Part shown: positions 1 through 6,399 of the stretch, piece after piece
Numbering within the stretch: position 1 is the stretch's first letter
How the letters are laid out: each line of letters opens with the position of its first letter
Origin: an uncultured Ruminococcus sp.
GTDB lineage: Bacteria > Bacillota > Clostridia > Oscillospirales > CAG-272
Direction: 5' to 3'
Length of the DNA: 7,539 nt
NCBI GenBank assembly: GCA_902783905.1
Contig: CACZSP010000027.1
Coordinates: forward strand, 1-7,539
Position numbers and translations under genes: made by a program
The notes under the pieces: generated by a model
The model's input: only the letters and a program-made list of their open reading frames with translations
Database searches by the model: none
What the model was told of the DNA's origin: nothing

Positions 1-105
1 AAGAAAGATCCGTCGTAATGCGTGCAAAGGATCAAACCGTGCTTCCCGAAAACAGGCACAAAAATCTCTCGCCAATACACGCACGCGGATTGTGCGGTAT
101 TGCCT
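1..105 (+). repeat. Left arm of a long terminal inverted repeat
   Basis: This stretch is the reverse complement of 7424-7528 with no gaps and four mismatches (at 47, 56, 88 and 102), about 96% identity. The left copy starts at the first base of the window, so its outer edge is not visible. Weaker similarity continues for a few bases past 105 with a small gap. The sequence contains no convincing reading frame. It shares the cores ATTGGCGAGA and ATTACGACG (read on the opposite strand) with the element at 184-333, so it belongs to the same dispersed repeat family. A tandem or coding origin is not supported. Confidence 0.9.
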
Positions 106-121
106 TAAGCCCCATAAAAAC

Positions 122-137
122 CGTTTCACGTGAAACA
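122..137. promoter_or_regulatory. parS site 1 (ParB binding, near-consensus)
   Basis: The 16-mer CGTTTCACGTGAAACA matches the canonical Bacillus parS palindrome TGTTTCACGTGAAACA at 15 of 16 positions; only the outermost base differs. ParB is known to load and spread as a CTP clamp from such sites. It lies 38 bp centre to centre from site 2 and about 320 bp upstream of parA. Confidence 0.9.
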
Positions 138-159
138 CTCGGATGCCAGCAAGCGACAG

Positions 160-175
160 TGTTTCACGTGAAACA
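160..175. promoter_or_regulatory. parS site 2 (ParB binding, exact consensus)
   Basis: TGTTTCACGTGAAACA is an exact 16/16 copy of the canonical chromosomal parS palindrome. With site 1 it forms a closely spaced pair next to parA-parB. This supports the identity of the two genes and suggests a location in the origin-proximal part of the chromosome. Confidence 0.95.
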
Positions 176-183
176 TTAAGGAA

Positions 184-333
184 CACTGAATAATTCGCGT
201 GAGTAGATTGGCGAGAACATTTTTCGCCTGTCTTTGCTGAGAAATCGCAGCAATACAGGCGGTATTGCAAGATTACGACGCGAATACAGGCGGAAAATGA
301 GCCGTCAGGATACGTGCGTCGAATTATTCAATG
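184..333. repeat. 150-bp imperfect palindromic element (MITE- or REP-like)
   Basis: The ends are 14-bp inverted repeats (184-197 and 320-333) matching at 13 of 14 positions around TGAATAATTCG. Folding the whole segment shows that the similarity continues inward: both arms carry an ATTTT-CGCCTGT-type block and GCAATAC, and the centre is a perfect small hairpin at 250-268 (GCAATAC, loop AGGCG, GTATTGC). The 11-mer AATACAGGCGG occurs twice, at 252-262 and 283-293. The blocks ATTCGCGTG, ATTGGCGAGA and ATTACGACG are shared in the same order with the window-end repeat at 7424-7539. There is no open frame, so it would be non-autonomous. I see no clear target-site duplication. Confidence 0.7.
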
Positions 334-338
334 CTTCC

Positions 339-389
339 AAAAAGCAAAACCGCTTTATGCAATTCGTATGAGGCGAGTTTTGCTTTTTT
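339..389 (+). terminator. Intrinsic terminator upstream of the parA promoter
   Basis: A perfect 12-bp stem (339-350 with 377-388, AAAAAGCAAAAC / GTTTTGCTTTTT) encloses a 26-nt loop in which CGC at 351-353 can also pair with GCG at 373-375. The 3' arm ends in the T-run 384-389. The stem is AT-rich but well formed. Because it lies before the parA promoter, it probably ends a + strand transcript entering from the left, whose gene lies outside the window. Confidence 0.6.
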
Positions 390-401
390 ATGTCTATACG
401 A

Positions 402-430
402 TTGATTTTACCCAGATGTTGTGATATAAT
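402..430 (+). promoter_or_regulatory. Extended -10 sigma-A promoter for parA
   Basis: A -35 box TTGATT (402-407) and a perfect -10 box TATAAT (425-430) are separated by 17 bp. The TG of an extended -10 element sits at 422-423. Transcription would start near 437, leaving a leader of about 20 nt. A GGGAGG ribosome binding site (445-450) lies 7 nt before the parA ATG. No other comparable promoter is apparent in the short gaps up to 7350, so it is the best candidate to drive the whole gene run. Confidence 0.75.
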
Positions 431-457
431 TATATAAATAAGTCGGGAGGACGCGTT

Positions 458-1249
458 ATGGGTAAGATTATCGCATTTGCCAACCAGAAAGGCGGAGTCG
501 GAAAAACCACTTCGGCAGTGAATATAGCTGCTTCCCTCGGGATAATGGGCCGCAAAACGCTGCTTATAGACATCGACCCTCAGGGAAGCGCTACTTCGGG
601 CGTTGGTGTGGCTAAAAAAACGCTCAGGACTTCGATCCGAGACGTTCTGAACTCTTTTGTCTCCTCCGAAGGTGACGAAAAAAGGCGCGACATAATAAGA
701 AACACTGTTATTAAGACAAATTACGATAATCTCTCGGTCATTCCTTCGGTCATAACACTCTCGGAGACCGAATTTGCCTTATACAAAAAGGAAGACAGCG
801 CGTATTTTCTGAAGGACGCTTTGGAGTACGTAAAAGAGGAGTACGATTATCTGATTATCGACTGTCCGCCGTCTCTCGGAATGCTTACCGTTAACGGGAT
901 GACCGCCGCTGACGCCGTGATCATTCCTATGCAATGCGAGTTTTACGCTCTTGAAGGTCTTTCTCAGCTTATGATCAATATCAGCGGGATAAGAAAGAAC
1001 TTTAATCCGGATCTTGAAATATGCGGAATTCTTCTGACTATGTATACCGGCAGATTTATTCTCACGTCCCAGGTAGTGGCCGAACTCAGAAAGCATTACG
1101 ACAACCGGATTTTCAAAACGAAGATATCACGTTCCGTCAGACTGTCGGAAGCGCCTTCATTCGGCTGTCCGGTTTATTACCACGACAAATCGTCCAAGGG
1201 AGCCAAGGAGTATCTTGAAGTCGCCCGCGAACTGACTGAAAGAATATAA
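458..1249 (+). CDS. parA: Chromosome-partitioning ATPase ParA (Soj)
   Basis: This is a 263-residue ParA/MinD-family ATPase, the usual length for chromosomal Soj. The deviant Walker A motif KGGVGKTT lies at residues 11-18, with signature lysine K11 and catalytic-loop lysine K16. The A' motif LLIDIDPQG lies at 35-43 with D40, and Walker B DYLIID at 130-135. The C-terminal half has the conserved SRSVRLSEAPSFG segment and a KSSKGAKEYLE segment, both typical of Soj proteins. In this family ATP-bound dimers bind DNA nonspecifically, and ParB on parS stimulates hydrolysis to move the origin; Soj also modulates DnaA in Bacillus. The ATG follows GGGAGG by 7 nt, and 19 nt separate the stop from parB. 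There is no N-terminal DNA-binding extension of the plasmid type Ia kind, which fits a chromosomal system. Confidence 0.97.
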   Translation: MGKIIAFANQKGGVGKTTSAVNIAASLGIMGRKTLLIDIDPQGSATSGVGVAKKTLRTSIRDVLNSFVSSEGDEKRRDIIRNTVIKTNYDNLSVIPSVITLSETEFALYKKEDSAYFLKDALEYVKEEYDYLIIDCPPSLGMLTVNGMTAADAVIIPMQCEFYALEGLSQLMINISGIRKNFNPDLEICGILLTMYTGRFILTSQVVAELRKHYDNRIFKTKISRSVRLSEAPSFGCPVYYHDKSSKGAKEYLEVARELTERI

Positions 1250-1268
1250 GTTTCGAAAGGGAATAATA

Positions 1269-2159
1269 ATGGCGCAAAATCGAAAAAGGTCCGGACTCGG
1301 AAGGGGAATAGAATCCCTGTTTGAGGACAATACGATCACAAGAGACGGCAATCTCTCGACAATGATCCGTCTTTCCGACATCGAACCGTCAAGAGATCAG
1401 CCCAGGAAGGATTTCGACGAGGAATCCCTGAACTCGCTGGCCGCATCCATTGCTTCGCTCGGGTTGCTGCAGCCGGTTATCGTAACCGAAAACACCGATT
1501 TTCCCGGCACCTACAGAATCATTGCCGGGGAACGCAGATGGAGAGCTGCAAGGATCGCCGGACTTACGGAGATCCCCTGTATTGTATTTACCGGAGACGA
1601 GCTTACCGCGGCCGAGGTTTCGCTTGTCGAAAACATCCAGCGGCGTGATCTTTCCGCCGTCGAGGAGGCAATGGCCTTCCGCGATCTTATCGAAAGGTTC
1701 GGTCTGACGCAGGAACAGGTCGCCGAAAAAACGGGGCGCAGCCGCCCGGCCGTAGCAAACGCGCTTCGGCTTCTCGATCTGCCACGTGAGATTTTGCGCA
1801 AAGTCGACGAGGGCGTCATTTCGGCCGGACACGCCCGTGCGCTCCTCGCTCTTAAAAACCGCGAGGATATGATTCCGCTTGCCGAGAAGATCGCGCTTTC
1901 GGATTTGTCGGTCCGGGATACCGAGAGATGCGTGAAAACGCTCAACCGTCCGAAACAGCTTCGCATACCGATAAAGGACGAACAGACGCGTGTTTATCTT
2001 GCGGATCTGGAGCGGCGCGCGCTTTCGCTCTCGGGACACAGGATAAAAATCGAAGACGGAGGAGAAGGGAAGCGCCGGATAACGGTCGACTATTCCGACA
2101 ATTCCGATCTGGAGGAACTGCTCGTCCGCCTCTGCGGCGGCGAGATACTGAACGGCTGA
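1269..2159 (+). CDS. parB: ParB/Spo0J centromere-binding CTPase
   Basis: The 296-residue protein has the full ParB layout. An N-terminal GLGRGIESLF (residues 9-18) corresponds to the ParA-stimulating segment. The CTP-binding ParB/Srx domain includes GERRWRA (87-93) and ENIQRRDL (121-128). A helix-turn-helix lies around 146-169 (LTQEQVAEKTGRSRPAVANA), and the C-terminal dimerisation region at about 232-290 ends in LEELLVRL. The family binds parS, clamps DNA in a CTP-dependent way and spreads; two parS sites lie upstream of parA. The start ATG is preceded by AAAGGGA with 6 nt spacing. Noc is a ParB relative with a different target, but the parA neighbour and exact parS site favour ParB. All key motifs are intact. 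Confidence 0.97.
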   Translation: MAQNRKRSGLGRGIESLFEDNTITRDGNLSTMIRLSDIEPSRDQPRKDFDEESLNSLAASIASLGLLQPVIVTENTDFPGTYRIIAGERRWRAARIAGLTEIPCIVFTGDELTAAEVSLVENIQRRDLSAVEEAMAFRDLIERFGLTQEQVAEKTGRSRPAVANALRLLDLPREILRKVDEGVISAGHARALLALKNREDMIPLAEKIALSDLSVRDTERCVKTLNRPKQLRIPIKDEQTRVYLADLERRALSLSGHRIKIEDGGEGKRRITVDYSDNSDLEELLVRLCGGEILNG

Positions 2160-2175
2160 CGCGCCGGTAAAGACA

Positions 2176-2856
2176 ATGAATCTGCCGAATCTTTACGGAA
2201 GAATCCTTTATTCCCTTCCTTCGGAAAGCGAAGAGCCGCGTGAATCGCTTTTTGATCTGATAAAAGAGGCGATCAGTCAGGCGCTGACGCCGGAATACGG
2301 GGAATACGAGCATCTCGGGCTCACTGTTCTTTCGCTTGAGAAGATCAGAATCGCCGTCATCGCTTTTTTCATCGCGGTCATCGCGGCAACCTATTTTGCC
2401 GTTTTCAACAGAAGCGTTTACGGAAGACTCATAACGAGGCTTAACGCCGAGGGGTGTTTTTCTCCCGAAGCCGCTAAAACGCTTAAGGAGCTCGGGCTCG
2501 AACGCAACCCGAGCGTAAGATCATCGCTTCGCCGGGGCAGCACCTACCGCGGGCTTGTAAGATGCGTTGAAAAAGACGCTTTCGACGTCGAAGCCGAAAG
2601 GGAACGGCGTCAGCTGGCGGAGGACGGAGTCGCTGTCAAACGAAAAAACTACGTTTTCAATTTTGAAACCGACAGGTTTTACGTTCCCGAGGACAAGGCG
2701 TTCGAGGCCGAAACACGATTTCAGAAAAAGATCCCTGGCTGGCCTATCGTCCTTATAGTTACCGTAGCCGGCCTCGCGGCGCTGGCGGGCGCAATTTTTC
2801 TTCTCCCGGATATCATTCAGTTTATCGATAATTTTGCCGGAAAAATGGGGTTCTGA
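2176..2856 (+). CDS. Two-helix membrane protein of unknown function
   Basis: I do not recognise this 226-residue protein. Two hydrophobic segments are clear: about residues 57-77 (IRIAVIAFFIAVIAATYFAVF) and 189-211. The N-terminal 55 residues are acidic and probably amphipathic. The middle region (about 78-188) is hydrophilic, rich in Arg/Lys/Glu (for example EAERERRQLAED), and probably folds as a soluble domain or forms helical pairs. The protein ends shortly after the second helix. Only a weak ribosome binding site (GGTAAAG at 2166-2172) precedes the ATG, 16 nt after the parB stop, so translation may be coupled to parB. Its stop is 2 nt from the next gene, which is also membrane-anchored, so the two may act together at the envelope. 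That last point is inference. Confidence 0.75.
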   Translation: MNLPNLYGRILYSLPSESEEPRESLFDLIKEAISQALTPEYGEYEHLGLTVLSLEKIRIAVIAFFIAVIAATYFAVFNRSVYGRLITRLNAEGCFSPEAAKTLKELGLERNPSVRSSLRRGSTYRGLVRCVEKDAFDVEAERERRQLAEDGVAVKRKNYVFNFETDRFYVPEDKAFEAETRFQKKIPGWPIVLIVTVAGLAALAGAIFLLPDIIQFIDNFAGKMGF

Positions 2857-2858
2857 CA

Positions 2859-3701
2859 TTGAAAAAATACCGCAGAAGGCTGCCTTACGCGGCCAGAATG
2901 GCGATCGTTTTCGCGGCGGCTCTGCTTTTGTTCGCGGCGATCGTACTGACGCTTCATATTCTCGGATTCAGGTACGTCACCTGCCACCGGCTTGACGGCA
3001 CTTCGGTGCGCTTTGCCGGACGCGTCGGATCGGACGGCGCACCGGTACTCGGGGTCGTGCTTTTTCCCGACGGCTCGAAGGCGACCGTCGACCGTTCGGA
3101 CGGATCCTTCGTTTATTCCAACGGGAGCCGCTATTCCGGCAGACTGGACTCAGTTTTTGAACGCGAAGGGCAGGGAAGCATAACGCTGAAGAACGGCGAC
3201 AGTTACACAGGGGATTTCCTTCACGACCGTCTCTCGGGTCACGGCGTCTACCGTTTCGCAAACGGCGACGTTTACGAGGGCGATTTCGTCGAAAACAAAA
3301 AACAGGGGTTCGGCAAATACACCTACGCCGACGGAGAGATATACGAGGGCGGATTTTACGACGATATGCGCCACGGGCAGGGAAAAATGTCCAAGCCGGA
3401 CGGCGCCTCCTACGAGGGCACGTACGACCGCGGGATCAAGAGCGGAAGGGGAAAGTACGTTTACCCGAACGGCGACGTTTACGAGGGAGATTTTGCCGAC
3501 GACATGCGCCACGGTAACGGCACCTACACCTGGGCGGACGGAGAGTCGTACACCGGACAGTTCGCGTATAACAATATTAACGGCCGAGGCACCTACACGT
3601 GGACGTCGGGAAGAGCTTCGTATACGGGGTATTTCGTTAACGGAGAGATAGTTCTCGTGGATCCTGCCGACGCAGGCGAAACGAAGCAGGTTCAGGAGTG
3701 A
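2859..3701 (+). CDS. Membrane-anchored MORN-repeat protein
   Basis: The 280-residue protein starts at TTG. This start is preferred over the ATG at 2898 because it supplies a basic n-region (KKYRRR) before the hydrophobic helix at about residues 14-35, and it lies 2 nt after the previous stop. The helix looks like a signal anchor or uncleaved signal peptide with no lipobox. After a linker come MORN repeats with an exact 23-residue period, starting at residues 104, 127, 150, 173, 196, 219 and 242, each of the form GxGxYxxxxGDxYxGxF. A degenerate eighth unit occupies 81-103. MORN repeats form beta-hairpin ladders that bind proteins or membranes; no enzyme domain is present. An external scaffold or envelope-binding role is inferred. 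The acidic tail after residue 264 is unrelated to the repeats. Confidence 0.9.
   Translation: MKKYRRRLPYAARMAIVFAAALLLFAAIVLTLHILGFRYVTCHRLDGTSVRFAGRVGSDGAPVLGVVLFPDGSKATVDRSDGSFVYSNGSRYSGRLDSVFEREGQGSITLKNGDSYTGDFLHDRLSGHGVYRFANGDVYEGDFVENKKQGFGKYTYADGEIYEGGFYDDMRHGQGKMSKPDGASYEGTYDRGIKSGRGKYVYPNGDVYEGDFADDMRHGNGTYTWADGESYTGQFAYNNINGRGTYTWTSGRASYTGYFVNGEIVLVDPADAGETKQVQE
3168..3650 (+). repeat. 69-bp coding tandem repeat (MORN units)
   Basis: The seven clear MORN units are also visible as DNA with a 69-bp period. The 20-mer AACGGCGACGTTTACGAGGG occurs exactly at 3261-3280 and at 3468-3487, three periods apart. ATGCGCCACGG likewise recurs two periods apart, in the units around 3365 and 3503. 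The pattern suggests growth by unit duplication followed by divergence. Confidence 0.8.
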
Positions 3702-3704
3702 AAA

Positions 3705-4046
3705 ATGGCTCACGGCAAGATAACGGTCGGATATATGCAGAATTATATCCGCGAAAAGAAAAATCAGAGAGACACCTACGAGCCGATGAAGGCCTTCGTA
3801 AAGCTTTCGGAAGAGGTAGGAGAGCTTGCGAGGGTCATGATACGCGGTCAGAAACACGCGACGGGAGAGGCTGATCTGAAAAATACCGTCGAAGAAGAGC
3901 TTTGCGACGTGCTTTACTACACCCTGAAGCTTGCCAACGCCCTTGGCGTTGAAATGGAGGACTGGATACCGCTCAAGGAAAAAATCAATTCGGAGAGATA
4001 TCCGTGCGGGATCGATTTCGATCCGGAAGGAGACGGCCGTGAGTGA
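3705..4046 (+). CDS. MazG-like NTP pyrophosphohydrolase
   Basis: This 113-residue protein is a compact all-alpha NTP pyrophosphohydrolase of the MazG-like/dUTPase-like superfamily. The first metal-binding motif EExxE is at E36, E37 and E40 (LSEEVGELARVM), and the second, ExxD, at E65 and D68 (EEELCDVLYYTLKLAN). Its length fits a single-domain member rather than the roughly 260-residue two-domain MazG. Relatives hydrolyse nucleoside triphosphates to monophosphate and pyrophosphate, often for pool sanitation; the exact substrate cannot be read from sequence. AGGAG at 3694-3698 inside the end of the MORN gene lies 6 nt before the ATG, and only 3 nt separate the stop from the start. Its 3' end overlaps the next gene by 8 nt, so the two are probably translationally coupled. 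Confidence 0.88.
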   Translation: MAHGKITVGYMQNYIREKKNQRDTYEPMKAFVKLSEEVGELARVMIRGQKHATGEADLKNTVEEELCDVLYYTLKLANALGVEMEDWIPLKEKINSERYPCGIDFDPEGDGRE

Positions 4047-5187
4047 AACAACTCCCGAAAAAAAGAATTTTACCGTAAGTACCGAATACGCCCTTGAAGG
4101 CGATACCGTAACGGTATATCTAAGAGTTGCCGAAAGAAGCGACGCCGTCGCGTATCTCGGAGAGAAAAAGACGGGCGCCGTCAGCAATCTGCGGGAGCCC
4201 TTCGATTTCAGGATGCATATCTTCCGTTTCGGGCTTGAGGAGCTGACCGAGGCCGGCGGCTTCGGCGTCACCTTCACCCGGAGAGTTAAAACACGGCCGA
4301 GCGACTTTTTCACCGAGGAATGCGACGCTTTGACCGAATACGTCCCGTTTGCACCCGATATGCTTATCGACGCCGGAGTATCCGACCGCCGCGCCGACAG
4401 AGGACTCGTTCTGTCGGCAGAGACGGGTTGCGGGTCGATCGGCGGACTCGAATGGAAAACCGAGCTTTATCTTGCCCCCGACGGCGCGAAGGTGAGGGTA
4501 TGCACGATGATCGCCGATCCCGAAAGGGTCGGTGTTATGTGCGGGACGCCTCACGCCGCTCCGGTATTCGTGCCGAAGGACATCGAGACCGTTATGGAGG
4601 AGGCGCTGTCGGCGGAAAAACTGGGCCTGCGCGTCCTCGGAGCGACCAACGGAGACTTTTTCGATATGTTCGGCGACTGCTCTCCGTCCGGGCTCTGCGT
4701 TTCGCAGGGCGTGACGGTCGCAAATCCCGACAGTCCCAATCCGTTTTTCGGCATTACCCGTGAGGGGAACGCGGTTATCGGGTTTACCGGCGATTATCCT
4801 CCGGACACGCTCGCCGAGGCGATCGGCGGCGGCCAGATCATAGTCAGGGACGGAAAGCCGGCGGACACGGCGCCTTTTCAGCCTTTCGGTGAAAAAACGC
4901 ACCCGCGCACGGCGTTCGGCATAGCGAGGGACGGAAGGATCATCGCGACGGTGGTCGACGGAAGGCGTCCCGACTGGTCCAACGGCGCGGCGCTCATCGA
5001 GCTGGCGCGTATAATGATAAACAACGGAGCGGTCACGGCGATGAACACCGACGGCGGCGGTTCCTCCACCTTTATCGTCAGGATAAACGACGAGCTGCGC
5101 ATGCTCAACCATCCGGCCGACCTGTACAGACCGATGGAGGATCTGATCCGGCCGCTCTTCGATTCACTTATCTTTTACGAAAAATAA
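4039..5187 (+). CDS. Phosphodiester glycosidase (NAGPA) domain protein
   Basis: The C-terminal two thirds match the phosphodiester glycosidase/NAGPA family. NGDFFD (residues 204-209), HPRTAFGI (288-295), VVDGRR (305-310) and NTDGGGSST (336-344) are its hallmark blocks. The family removes sugars from phosphodiesters; the mammalian member uncovers mannose 6-phosphate, and bacterial members are linked to cell-wall glycans. I chose GTG at 4039 (382 residues). GGAAGGAG at 4025-4032 lies 6 nt upstream, and this start overlaps the previous gene by only 8 nt. A longer frame open from an ATG at 3931 would overlap that gene by over 100 nt. With this start there is no signal peptide (N-terminus SETTPEKKN), which is odd for a family usually exported. 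The first 120 residues may be a beta-rich accessory domain. Confidence 0.9.
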   Translation: MSETTPEKKNFTVSTEYALEGDTVTVYLRVAERSDAVAYLGEKKTGAVSNLREPFDFRMHIFRFGLEELTEAGGFGVTFTRRVKTRPSDFFTEECDALTEYVPFAPDMLIDAGVSDRRADRGLVLSAETGCGSIGGLEWKTELYLAPDGAKVRVCTMIADPERVGVMCGTPHAAPVFVPKDIETVMEEALSAEKLGLRVLGATNGDFFDMFGDCSPSGLCVSQGVTVANPDSPNPFFGITREGNAVIGFTGDYPPDTLAEAIGGGQIIVRDGKPADTAPFQPFGEKTHPRTAFGIARDGRIIATVVDGRRPDWSNGAALIELARIMINNGAVTAMNTDGGGSSTFIVRINDELRMLNHPADLYRPMEDLIRPLFDSLIFYEK

Positions 5188-5207
5188 TAAATCAGGAAGC
5201 GATAAAA

Positions 5208-6386
5208 ATGACAAAAATCGACATTTTCTCCGGGTTTCTCGGAGCAGGCAAGACCACACTTATTAAAAAGATGATCTCCGAGGCGTACGCCGGCGAGAAC
5301 ATCGTTCTCATTGAAAACGAATTCGGCGAGATAGGCATCGACGGAGGATTCCTTCAGGACGCCGGCATCAGGATCAACGAGATGAATTCCGGCTGTATAT
5401 GCTGCTCCCTCGTGGGTGATTTTCAGGCGGCGCTGGCAAAGGTGCTCGACGAATATCATCCCGACAGGATACTTATCGAGCCGTCGGGCGTCGGAAAGCT
5501 TTCCGACGTCATCCGCGCGGTGAAAAACGCCGCACCCGCCGGAGCGGTGCTCAACGGTTTTACCACCGTTGTCGACGTGAACAAGTGCAGGATGTATATG
5601 AAAAACTTCGGCGAGTTTTTCAACGATCAGATTGAAAACGCCGGCTGCATAATACTCAGTCACACCGGCGGATGCCCCGACAAAAAGATCGAAGACTGCG
5701 TCGCGATGCTCCGTGAGCACAACGCGACTGCGGTCATAGTGACGACCGACTGGGCAAAGCTCGACGGAAAGAGCATTGCCGAGGCGACCGAACGCCGCGA
5801 CACTCTTGAAGCGGAGCTTAAGCGCCTTGCCGAAGCCGAGGAGGAAGGGCATCATCACCATCATCATGACGACGACGATGACGACGAGTGCTGCTGCCAT
5901 CACCATGATGACGACGATGACGACGACGATGGCGATGAGCACGAACATCATCATCACCACCACCATCATGACGATGATGACGACGATGACGATGAGCATG
6001 AACATCATCACCACCATCATGATGACGATGACGAGCATGAACATCATCACGATCACGGGGAGGAATGCTCCTGCGGATGCCACGATCACGGTCATCACCA
6101 TCATCACGCCGACGAGGTGTTCACCAGCTGGGGCGTCGAGACGTCTAAGAAATTCACGAAAGAAAAAATCGCGGCGGTCCTCGACAAATTCGACGAGGAC
6201 GACTCTCTCGGAACGGTGCTCAGGGCAAAGGGCATCGTCGAAGCGGAGGACGGAAGCTGGATACACTTCGATTACGTTCCCGGCGAGCCTGATATAAGAA
6301 CGGGATCGGCAGGTATCACGGGAAGACTCTGCGTCATCGGATCGAAGCTGGCCGAGAAAGAAATCGCCGCACTGTTCGGGATCTGA
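5208..6386 (+). CDS. COG0523/CobW GTPase with His/Asp/Cys-rich insert
   Basis: This 392-residue G3E-family GTPase is of the CobW/ZNG1/YjiA metallochaperone type. Walker A GFLGAGKTT lies at residues 9-17, the metal-binding CxCC at C63-I-C65-C66 within NSGCICCSL, and the Walker B-like ILIEPSG at 88-94. The expected NKxD guanine motif is replaced by LSHTGG at 150-155. Residues 215-300 are an insert made almost only of His, Asp, Glu and Cys (37 H, 29 D, 9 E, 6 C), followed by the CobW C-terminal domain ending at GLCVIG-like sequence (TGRLCVIGS, 371-379). The family delivers Zn, Co or Ni to client proteins; many members have a short His-rich stretch, but this one is very long. AGGAAG at 5194-5199 lies 8 nt before the ATG. 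The metal and client are unknown. Confidence 0.95.
   Translation: MTKIDIFSGFLGAGKTTLIKKMISEAYAGENIVLIENEFGEIGIDGGFLQDAGIRINEMNSGCICCSLVGDFQAALAKVLDEYHPDRILIEPSGVGKLSDVIRAVKNAAPAGAVLNGFTTVVDVNKCRMYMKNFGEFFNDQIENAGCIILSHTGGCPDKKIEDCVAMLREHNATAVIVTTDWAKLDGKSIAEATERRDTLEAELKRLAEAEEEGHHHHHHDDDDDDECCCHHHDDDDDDDDGDEHEHHHHHHHHDDDDDDDDEHEHHHHHHDDDDEHEHHHDHGEECSCGCHDHGHHHHHADEVFTSWGVETSKKFTKEKIAAVLDKFDEDDSLGTVLRAKGIVEAEDGSWIHFDYVPGEPDIRTGSAGITGRLCVIGSKLAEKEIAALFGI
5850..6107 (+). repeat. CAY/GAY trinucleotide-rich coding tract
   Basis: A 258-bp stretch consists mainly of runs of His (CAT/CAC) and Asp (GAC/GAT) codons. At the protein level it contains three imperfect tandem units beginning DEHEH, at residues 243, 262 and 275, each followed by a His block. 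Two short Cys clusters (228-230 and 287-291, the latter CSCGC) interrupt it. Because the unit is three bases, slippage would change the number of metal ligands without breaking the frame. All six frames look open here, and the antisense frame appears as a Met/Val/Ile-rich pseudo-membrane protein, which is an artefact. Confidence 0.85.
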
Positions 6387-6399
6387 GTGGTAAAAGAAA

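Noticed and set aside
1..457. Possible oriC next to parAB
   Set aside because: I looked for TTATCCACA-type DnaA boxes on both strands and saw none. parS and repeats explain the region.
1..457. Remnant of rsmG/mnmG, which often precede soj
   Set aside because: No coding frame with recognisable sequence is present on either strand.
3168..3650. CRISPR-like or other noncoding tandem array
   Set aside because: The 69-bp periodicity is the codon-level image of 23-residue MORN units within one intact frame.
3931..4038. Upstream ATG extension of the glycosidase gene
   Set aside because: It would overlap the MazG-like gene by over 100 nt and has no good ribosome binding site. The GTG at 4039 has a strong one.
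3150..4313. 387-residue - strand frame across the MORN and MazG-like genes
   Set aside because: No recognisable domain. It lies antisense to three well-supported genes, and its Val-rich repeats mirror the MORN codons.
5188..5207. Riboswitch or metal-regulator operator before the CobW pair
   Set aside because: Only 20 nt separate the genes, and they hold just the ribosome binding site.
5776..6297. + strand alternative frame rich in Met/Thr inside the CobW gene
   Set aside because: It is a frame shadow of the trinucleotide tract, with no ribosome binding site or family.
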